From: Aurantiochytrium sp. KH105
Lineage: Eukaryota; Sar; Bigyra; Thraustochytrida; Thraustochytriidae
Direction: 5' to 3'
Assembly: GCA_003116975.1 (NCBI GenBank)
Contig: BGKB01000064.1
Location: 124,001-188,000 of the forward strand
Length of the DNA stretch: 64,000 nt
Shown here: in pieces, positions 57,065 to 64,000 of the stretch
How positions within the stretch are numbered: the stretch's first letter is position 1
Layout of the letters: every line of letters starts with the position of its first letter
Translations under genes and position numbers: made by a program
Notes under the pieces: generated by a model
Told to the model about the DNA's origin: nothing
The model's input: only the letters and a program-made list of their open reading frames with translations
The model's database searches: none

Positions 57065-60000
57065 TGGCGCGAGGGTCTGCGAAGAAGCGCAGACAACGCC
57101 GCTCGCTCGCGGCCGCGTCCGCCGCGGCCGCGGGACACGATGGCGAGGCTGGGAAGCCTCGCCAGGATGCCGCGGATGTCGATGAAGACCACGGCGAGCC
57201 CGAGGCTGACCCGAGTAGCGGCGAGGTCGAACCATGCCTGAAAGAGGACGAGGCTGGACAGCGTGGCGACGACAGTACCGACGCCGACACCGATGGTACG
57301 AGGTCCGCAAAGGGAAACAGCAGCGCTGAGGCTAGCAAGACTTCTGAGGAAAAATCAAAAGAAGCCATGATTCACGAAAACGGGACAACAGAGAACGGGA
57401 ACGGCGCATTAACCCCGAGTACGCCGCCAATTGTAAACGTGCCCACAGATAAATTACAGGGACTCACGCCCGAAGACCGGGCAGGACTGCCTAACGCCGC
57501 GTCGAATTCGCAATCGCTGGCAGGAGCTCGCTCTGCATCCTCGTCCGTGTCATCTGCATCCCGTTCTCGTCCGCTTGGCGCAAGCTTCGACGCGGCAGAC
57601 GTTGCCAACGGAGGAGGTGCGACGGGCAACGGAGCACACTTTATTGGATCAATCTCCAGCAATCCCGGTTCCGGGTCTGTCCTCGTACCCCCGCTTCCCG
57701 CCACTGATGGCGATGCGGGGCTTTCACAAGCAAACGGCAAAGCGGCCAGCGGCAGCAGCAACTGCGGCGTGACGGGGGCCAAGGATCAGTCCATCGATCC
57801 TTCCGAAGTGAAGCCCTTGACCTCGCCTGTGTCCATGGCCTCTCGCTTCGTCCAGCCTAGTCCGTCTTCGTCCCTGGAGGCAATTTCGCATACAACTTCT
57901 GAAACGAGACGAGCTTCGCGATTGGTCGGACGGCCTCGTTCACGTTCATCAAACAGCGCATTGTCGCCTATAGACTTTGACCCACCGACGCGCGAAGCTG
58001 TGGAGCGCGAGCTGCTTCCGCATCTTCTCGCATCGGCTTCGCATGCACCGCCAGCACCCCGTCGCATGCGAGCAAGCCCTGTTGGAAGATCGCTTGCAGA
58101 CAGCGATCAGGATCCCGCCCCTGCGGAGGCAGCGATGACTGCCTCCTCCATGCTACAAACACTCACGCCTCCCCAGCACTCACCGGTGCCAAGCTCGACA
58201 TCCTCAACGCCCACAGGCCGTTCTTCTTCCCGAGGCCACGAATTGCGCAAGCGCGCGAGCTCAAATTGCTCGGAACCACGGCCCGGGGACTCCGCTGCGG
58301 AGAGCGCAATGTATGCTCAGAATTCGTGGGCGCCCCCGGCGCCGACCGTGACCTTACTCGACGCCGCGACAGCCTCGGCGCTGAATTCGGGAAAGGAAAC
58401 CGCCGCGGTGCACGCCGGCAGCCCGGCCGCTCCTGCCGTCGCGCCGGCTGCGAGGCCCCGGGAAACGAGCCGCTTTTCACGCGCCGACTCAACGAGCGAT
58501 CAAGGTCAATTTCCTTCTGGAGCGGGAAGTGCGAGTCTCGCCGTGGCCACTGAGGAAGTCATTGCAGCCCAGAACGCTGCAGCGGCTGCAGAAGCCGCTG
58601 CGGCCGCGGCAGTAGCTGCAGCTGGCGGTCCTGAAGCTGATGAAGCAGCAGCTGCCGCTGCGGCAGCTCTCCCCGAGGACGACTTCATCCGATACTATGT
58701 CAAAGAAGACGATCCTAGCGAAGATTTGGATGGAGGCAGCCCTGTGAGCTTCTTTGATTGGGTTTGGCAAGACCTCGGCTTTGAGACAGAGGAGGACCAG
58801 GCTTTCAGCTCGAAGAATGCATCAGTGGAGGACGATGTCTTCAACTTCATTCGCGTTCCTTTAGAGGTGGAGAAGCTCCTCATCTTTGGTTTCTTTCTCT
58901 GTTGCGACTCCCTCCTTTTTGTGCTCGTCTACCTTCCGGTGCGTGTCGTGCGCGCCCTTTTTCTTCTCGTATGCACACTTATTGTTCCGAGTCGCTATGG
59001 CGCACATTTCAAGTTTCATCGTACGCAGCTTTACGATCTTTTGCGCGCGAGCATCATTGCCATTGCTTTTGCGGTGCTTTTGCAGGTGCACATGTCACGG
59101 ATCTATCATTATGTGCGCGGACAGGCTTTCATCAAGCTGTACGTAATCTTCAATATGTTGGACATATTCGACCGACTCATGTGTTCCTTTGGGCAGGACA
59201 TCATGGACTCGCTCTTTTACATGACGAAAACCTCGCCTCGCGCGTACGGGCGCATCTTTTTTCGGTTCATTCTCGGCATTTGCTACGTGACCGCACACTC
59301 GCTGCTCTACTTTGTGCGCCTCATTACGCTCAACGCCGCAATCAACTCGACCAGCAATGCGCTCATGACGATTCTCATTTCGAACAATTTTGTGGAGCTC
59401 AAGGGAAGCGTCTTCAAGCGATTTGCGGAGCAGAACCTCTTTCAAATTACTTGCAGCGACATGGTCGAACGTTTCGAACTCTTTGTCTTTCTTGTCCTCA
59501 CGGGCCTTCAGAGCGCCGACACCTGGTTCGAGTTCATTTACAGCAGTGCGGCATACGTCTTTGTTTGCGAGTTCCTCGTCGACTGGATAAAGCATGCCTT
59601 TATCACCAAGTTCAATCGTATCCATTTCTCCTGCTACGGAAACTTTCTCGAGGCGCTTTGCCGGGATATCGCGCCGGTGAGCAACCACAAGCACCCGTAC
59701 GCGACGAGTCAGAGACTGGGTGGTCGACCCGTGGATGCTACGCAGGCTGTGGCGCAGCGCATCGGTCTCGCGACGCTCCCGCTCACCTGCATTGTCTTGC
59801 GTTTTGTCTTTGTCAATATGCCACACGATCTGAGGGAGAACCCTTTCACGGTCGCCAACATTCTTTTTGTGATTCTCTCGTATGGATGCCTGCTGGCGTT
59901 CAAGACCTTTATCAACATCGTACTCAAGGGCCGTGCCTGTGCGGTGCTCATGCATCGTGAGCGCAAAATTCTCAGCCGTAGTTCACCCCGACTTTCCAAT

Positions 60001-60123
60001 CTGCCGAGCACACCAACGGAGAAGGAGTTGCAAAAGGCATTGGTGGCCAAGCATTTGCAGCACATTGATCAGCTCAGCTCCATCCGCCGCTACCAGATCT
60101 TCAAGTCCAGAATTCCTACGTAG
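57064..60123 (+). CDS. TAPT1: TAPT1/Emp65-family multi-span membrane protein
   Basis: A 1019-residue single exon starting MARGSAKKRRQRR in a CCATGG context. Residues 1-595 are Ser/Ala-rich low complexity with a poly-Ala region at about 500-535. The conserved TAPT1 (DUF747) part fills about 599-960, with six or more helices: EKLLIFGFFLCCDSLLFVLV, YDLLRASIIAIAF, then the family hallmark KLYVIFNMLDIFDRLMCSFG with QDIMDSLFYM. ISNNFVELKGSVFKRF and DWIKHAFITKFNRI complete the pattern. The family includes human TAPT1 (centrosome and cilium base, Golgi) and yeast Emp65, an ER protein that with Slp1 protects soluble proteins from degradation. An ER or Golgi membrane location is expected. The very long disordered N-terminus is larger than in animals. 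Confidence 0.92.
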   Translation: MARGSAKKRRQRRSLAAASAAAAGHDGEAGKPRQDAADVDEDHGEPEADPSSGEVEPCLKEDEAGQRGDDSTDADTDGTRSAKGNSSAEASKTSEEKSKEAMIHENGTTENGNGALTPSTPPIVNVPTDKLQGLTPEDRAGLPNAASNSQSLAGARSASSSVSSASRSRPLGASFDAADVANGGGATGNGAHFIGSISSNPGSGSVLVPPLPATDGDAGLSQANGKAASGSSNCGVTGAKDQSIDPSEVKPLTSPVSMASRFVQPSPSSSLEAISHTTSETRRASRLVGRPRSRSSNSALSPIDFDPPTREAVERELLPHLLASASHAPPAPRRMRASPVGRSLADSDQDPAPAEAAMTASSMLQTLTPPQHSPVPSSTSSTPTGRSSSRGHELRKRASSNCSEPRPGDSAAESAMYAQNSWAPPAPTVTLLDAATASALNSGKETAAVHAGSPAAPAVAPAARPRETSRFSRADSTSDQGQFPSGAGSASLAVATEEVIAAQNAAAAAEAAAAAAVAAAGGPEADEAAAAAAAALPEDDFIRYYVKEDDPSEDLDGGSPVSFFDWVWQDLGFETEEDQAFSSKNASVEDDVFNFIRVPLEVEKLLIFGFFLCCDSLLFVLVYLPVRVVRALFLLVCTLIVPSRYGAHFKFHRTQLYDLLRASIIAIAFAVLLQVHMSRIYHYVRGQAFIKLYVIFNMLDIFDRLMCSFGQDIMDSLFYMTKTSPRAYGRIFFRFILGICYVTAHSLLYFVRLITLNAAINSTSNALMTILISNNFVELKGSVFKRFAEQNLFQITCSDMVERFELFVFLVLTGLQSADTWFEFIYSSAAYVFVCEFLVDWIKHAFITKFNRIHFSCYGNFLEALCRDIAPVSNHKHPYATSQRLGGRPVDATQAVAQRIGLATLPLTCIVLRFVFVNMPHDLRENPFTVANILFVILSYGCLLAFKTFINIVLKGRACAVLMHRERKILSRSSPRLSNLPSTPTEKELQKALVAKHLQHIDQLSSIRRYQIFKSRIPT

Positions 60124-60346
60124 ACTTCAATCTAGAACCTCCTGCATCAGGCAATGAGGAGCTGGTCTTTTTGGAGAAGGAGGGCCTGTACAATGACTCT
60201 TTTTACAACAAATTTAACGCTAGGTTTTAGTTTCATTTTTTCCTCGTCGTTTCGTTTCGTTTCCTTCGTTTCCTTCCTTCATTCGATCGTTCCTTTGTTT
60301 CATTCTATCTGACCTTGTTCGAGAGAATTGACTGACCTCTTTGGCC

Positions 60347-63015
60347 CTAGACGACTCGAATGAATTTGAGCTCGCCGCCCCGTGAAAGCTCTTGAAAAGA
60401 AAGATTGACGGGGCCGTTCGCCAGAGAGTGTGTTGCGCCACGCCATTGCACGGCGTCTGCCACACGTAGCGGACGGCCTGTGACATTGCTCGTTCGCAAA
60501 TGATGCTCGCGCGAAATAATTAGGGGCTCGCTGTCCGTATTTCCGCGATGTACGATGATCTTGCGGAAAACAGATGGTGCCCCGACTTGGTAATGGCCCG
60601 ATCCAGGCGCAAGTGCAAAGAGACCGAGCGTTGACAGCAAATACCAGCTCGACATTTCTCCGTTGTCTTCATCGCCGGCATAGCCAAAGGGGCCATAGGT
60701 GGTCTGCAGCGCGTGTTGAATCCATGCCTGGCCCTCCCGAGCACATGTAGCGCCAGCGTGAGCAAACATGTACAACATGTGGTGCACTGGCTGGTTATTG
60801 TGAGCGTACTGACCAAAGCAGTGGGCGCTCATTTCCGTCGCCTCGTGCACAACGTCTGGCAGGTGAAAGGTGGGGACCCCCGTGACAGCCTCTTGCAGCT
60901 TTGAACAAAGCACATCGCGGCCCCCATACGCCGCTGCAAGACCACCTGGATCATGGGGAACAGAAAATCGATACTGCCATGGCCCACCCTCTGTGTAAGC
61001 GTGGTCCCACGCGAACTCGTGAAAGGGCTCGACGAAAGAACCGTTCGCGTGTTTGGGGCGAAAAAAGAGAGTCTTCGGATCGAAAATGTGCCGCCAGTTT
61101 CCGGCGCGACGCGCAAGGTCTTGCTGGATATCCGTTCGCCCGCGATGCGCTGCTGCCTGCCCAATGGCATAGTCACATAGCGCCATGTCGAGCGTCTCGG
61201 AGACAAGTCTCGGGACAAAGCCTCGCGTTGCAAACTGTGTCAGCTGCTCGCCACGGCTGTTAGCTGCACCGCCGCCGTCGCGGTCAAAGGGTTCGTAGGC
61301 GTTGCGCAATAGTGCAGCAAATGCGGTGTCCGCATCTTCGCTGTCAAGTGCGTCGTTGACGATAGCTTCGGCAAGAACGACATCACCCATGGTAGATACC
61401 ATTTCGTTCCGCGAACCTGGGCTTGGCCACTGTGGAACGCGGCCCAGGTCGCGAAAGGCGTTCATCCACCCTCGGAGGACTTGTCTGGCGATCTCGGGAA
61501 AGACGAGATGTAAGAAGGGATACACCGCACGGTAAGCGTCCCAGAATCCACTGTCTGTGGCAACAGGCCCAGGCCGCAGTGCGGCGGGGCGCGTGTAGGG
61601 GGACATGTGAACAATCGAACCATCACGCTGCTCCTCGGCAATCAGTCGAGGGAAGAGCAAGGCGCGGTACATGCACGTGTACAGTTGCGTTTTCAGCTCG
61701 AGATCGTTCCACGGCGATGCGGGCATCTGCATCTCGGACTTGGACTCTGTCACATTGGCCATCGAATCCGTTTCGACCTGGACGCGAGACAAGAGAGCAT
61801 TCCACCGCATTGCCACATCCTTGGCGAGATGCTCTGCGCCAGCGAACGGAGCCAGCTCACGATCTGCGTTGAAGCGGGCTTGCTCGACACTGACAAAGGA
61901 GGTCCCTATGCGCAACAACGCCGTTTGCGCGATATTTACATTCTGTGGACTCCAAGCGATGGTTGCCACGCAAAAACCCTCGCCGCAGTTAACTTTGGTG
62001 CTAACGCCAGATACTTGAGGGTTTTCGTTTAGATCAAGCACTACGCTGAAATAGTTGCGAAAATTGGATTGCGCGTGGAGGCCGGCGCGTGTGAGCTTGA
62101 TATCCTCGTCTGCAACGCCCTTCTTATAGGACGCGGAAAACCCCTCGATACGCACCGCGCCGCCGACATCGCTGCCTTCGTCCTTGACACTGTGCACAGC
62201 AATCCATTTCACGTGAGATGTTGATCTTCATTTGTCTTTCCCAAGAGCTGCTCGGCCAGGACGAGGACTTACATGTTGATCTCGCCTTCATTGATGAGCA
62301 CGTTGATGGCTCGTGCACCATGCAAGTTGGCAGGAAAGCGGGTTTCGAGAAGGGCTCCAAGCTTGCTTGGCGCAAATACAACTTCCGCACAGCCTTCGCG
62401 CGAGCAATAGTTTATCAGATTGCCACGAAAGAGGTATGGCTTGTACGTGCTCTTGTGAAGACTGTAGATTGGATTTTTCAGTCCTTCGACTTCCGGTGCA
62501 ACCAGAAACTGGCCGTAATCACCAATCCAAGGTGATGGTTGGTGCGTGCATCGGAATCCATAGAATGTGACCTGGTGTGGATCGTGGAACCAGCGCGCCC
62601 GCAGATCTTTGGTGCTTGAGACGACCCAGTGTGAAATACCTTGAGGCGCACTCATGATGGGCAAGACGTTACCGCGGCTGAGCGCTCGTCCCAGTGGGAG
62701 AACGCCACGCTGTATGTCGACAAACTTCTCCACAAGCTCCAACGCGGTGTCATCTTGCGCTAGACATTCATCAGCGTCAACCGAAGGGACGTCCTTGAAC
62801 TTCGACGAAGCCGCCTGGCAAGCCACAGCACTCAAGCACAGTAGTATCGCCGCGCACAATCGCCACGCCAACGCCACGACTGATGTCCGCGTCAGGACAA
62901 CGGTCCTTTGCGCCAGGGGGCGCTTCCGGTCAAGGCCGCACGAGAGCCCGCGCGGCTCTCTGCGTTGCGTGCCTGTCTGCCATTCTTGGCCCGTCGACGC
63001 AGGCCTTGGCGGCAT
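60347..63015 (-). CDS. Glycoside hydrolase family 92 alpha-mannosidase (2 exons)
   Basis: Exon 1 is 63015-62273. Exon 2 runs from about 62189 to 60347. The donor GTAAGT is at 62272-62267. The acceptor TGCACAG gives an 83-bp phase-2 intron and 861 residues. An alternative AAG acceptor at 62226 would make a 47-bp intron and add 12 residues in frame. A hydrophobic stretch at residues about 46-68 is a signal peptide or anchor. GH92 marks: GVLPLGRALSRGNVLP at the N-terminal beta domain, SPWIGDYG, then in the catalytic barrel WDAYRAVYPFL, FAWDHAYTEGG, GDEDNGEMSSWYLLSTLGLF and YQVGAPSVFRKI. The DNGEMSSWY segment carries the conserved catalytic acids. GH92 enzymes are Ca-dependent exo-alpha-mannosidases, mainly bacterial and fungal. 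Secretory-pathway or vacuolar glycan trimming is inferred. Length fits the family. Confidence 0.9.
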
Positions 63016-63246
63016 TTGCGTTTCGTTTTGCGGCTTGCAAGGAAGGCTTCAAAGGTCAACTCATGGTCAATGTCAAGGTGTTGGCAAGGGGTAGTAGCCC
63101 GACCTAACTGTAGGAATACGGAGGATCGCGGAAAAAACACGATCCGGACAAGCACGATTTCAGGGCTGGGCGGGCTCTTAGTAGTAAGAAAAAGGAGACC
63201 AAGAGCGGCAACTTTCTTTCGTATGTGTCAAAAAGTCAATGAAAGT

Positions 63247-64000
63247 CTATTGGTTGTTGGCGCTTGCCGTGGCCTTGTCATTTGTGGCCTTGTTACTCGC
63301 GGCCTCGTCCTCGGCCTTTTTCGTCTTCGCCTCTCCTTCAAGCCACTCGAGCGAGTATACCGGGATACCCCACTCTCGAGCCTTTGTACACTTTGGTCCC
63401 GTGAGGTCGAGCGAAATAAGAAGCGTGACTGCTGGATTCCGGCGCGTAAGACGATCCGTAAAGCGAGCGCCAAGTTCCTTGGCCAGCGTCTCAACGCGCA
63501 ATCGCTCAGTGCCCACGTACCGACTGACGCAGATCAGCGCTCGCGAATAGTCGAAGGAGAGCACCTTCTTTGGACGCAGCCGCAAAGGGCCAGTTCTCGC
63601 TCGAGCGAGCCGCGAAGAAGCGGACGACGAGGTCGTCGTTGCCGTCGTTGTCGTCGTTTTCGTTGTGGGGGCCAAAGGTGGAAGCGCAGCGTTTGCGGAC
63701 GCTTTTCGTGACAAGGCTGGTTGCGGGTCGTCTGATCCGTTTGCTTGCACCTTGGTCGCTCCCGCAAGGGAGTGCTCCCTCGCCCTGCGAATGTTAGCAT
63801 CACGGTTTTCACTCGAGGATGGCAAACGTTTGCCGCCTTGCTTTGAGTCGGTGACGTCTCCACATCGCCTTCGTTTGCGCGGCGGGACCACGCCATCCTG
63901 TAGGCTGGCCATTATATCCGTGGTGGTGATTTCCTCCAAATCGGGTTGCAGTCTACGAAGCATGTCGAGATAGTCTGCGTTGGGACGATCGCCGACGACG
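63247..64000 (-). CDS. BRCT-domain protein, C-terminal part (cut by right edge)
   Basis: The frame is open from the stop at 63247 to the window edge. An ATG at 63963 exists but the reading frame continues upstream in good codons (RPNADYLDM), so the real start is probably outside. The visible 250 residues are Ser/Lys/Thr-rich low complexity up to about 150, including a Thr-rich run. A BRCT domain follows: ALICVSRYVGTERLRVETLAKELGA, VTLLISLDLTGPKCTKAREWGIPVYSLEWL. The GPKCTKA and Trp in SLEWL are BRCT hallmarks. An Ala/Lys-rich tail ends the protein. BRCT domains bind phosphoproteins or DNA ends in repair and checkpoint control. A single C-terminal copy cannot be assigned to a particular repair factor. 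Confidence 0.82.
   Translation of the reverse strand, partial: VVGDRPNADYLDMLRRLQPDLEEITTTDIMASLQDGVVPPRKRRRCGDVTDSKQGGKRLPSSSENRDANIRRAREHSLAGATKVQANGSDDPQPALSRKASANAALPPLAPTTKTTTTTATTTSSSASSRLARARTGPLRLRPKKVLSFDYSRALICVSRYVGTERLRVETLAKELGARFTDRLTRRNPAVTLLISLDLTGPKCTKAREWGIPVYSLEWLEGEAKTKKAEDEAASNKATNDKATASANNQ

Noticed and set aside
1-64000. tRNA, rRNA or transposable element
   Set aside because: I looked for B-box-like GGTTCGA motifs, conserved rRNA segments and reverse transcriptase or transposase motifs and saw none. A covariance-model search would be decisive for RNA genes.

Overview
This window is eukaryotic nuclear DNA from a compact, GC-rich protist genome. It has long single-exon genes, short spliceosomal introns with GTAAGT/GTACGT/GTGAGT donors and CAG-type acceptors, standard stop codons, and initiator contexts such as GCCACCATG. 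TMEM216 implies a cilium or flagellum at some life stage, and PEX11 implies peroxisomes. The unusual architectures (S74-ATAD3, tandem PqiA, tandem TTL) fit a stramenopile-like heterotroph, possibly a labyrinthulomycete/thraustochytrid. That placement is inference from style and gene content, not proof. I found no rRNA, tRNA, transposase, reverse transcriptase or CRISPR array.

Layout, left to right: a possible minus-strand gene start cut by the left edge and a GC-rich promoter area; a single-span membrane protein (+); a large coiled-coil protein (-); an S74-chaperone/ATAD3 fusion (+); a thioredoxin-reductase-like flavoenzyme (-); a P4-ATPase flippase (+); two-exon NOL6/Utp22 (-); TMEM216 (+); a SEP/UBX p97 adaptor (-); a giant acidic membrane protein with two TTL domains (-); SRP19 (+, 2 exons); a small unknown ORF (-); a PPC-like-domain protein (+, 2 exons); PEX11 (-); a fused two-repeat voltage-gated K+ channel (+); a TEY MAP kinase (+, 2 exons); a second membrane-anchored TTL protein (-); a membrane alpha/beta hydrolase (+, 3 exons); a two-domain PqiA-like membrane protein (+); a zinc-finger/LRR protein (-); p31comet (+, 2 exons); LSM12 (-, 3 exons); TAPT1 (+); a GH92 alpha-mannosidase (-, 2 exons); and a BRCT protein cut by the right edge (-).

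Genes mostly alternate strand, so most starts share a divergent promoter and most ends converge. There is no operon-like functional clustering. The set covers ribosome biogenesis (NOL6), protein targeting (SRP19), RNA binding (LSM12), the mitotic checkpoint (p31comet), the ciliary transition zone (TMEM216), signalling (MAPK), ion and lipid transport, organelle biology (ATAD3-like, PEX11, TAPT1) and glycan trimming (GH92). Divergent promoters and some introns often carry short tandem repeats with a 4- to 6-bp unit.

The observation most worth follow-up is the protein at 6104-9124. It joins an N-terminal hydrophobic leader, an intact-looking self-cleaving peptidase-S74 (endosialidase-type) intramolecular chaperone, a long coiled coil, the ATAD3 membrane segment and the ATAD3 AAA+ ATPase. 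The two predicted type II membrane proteins with exoplasmic TTL ATP-grasp domains and the two-repeat K+ channel with degenerate cyclic-nucleotide pockets are also unusual.
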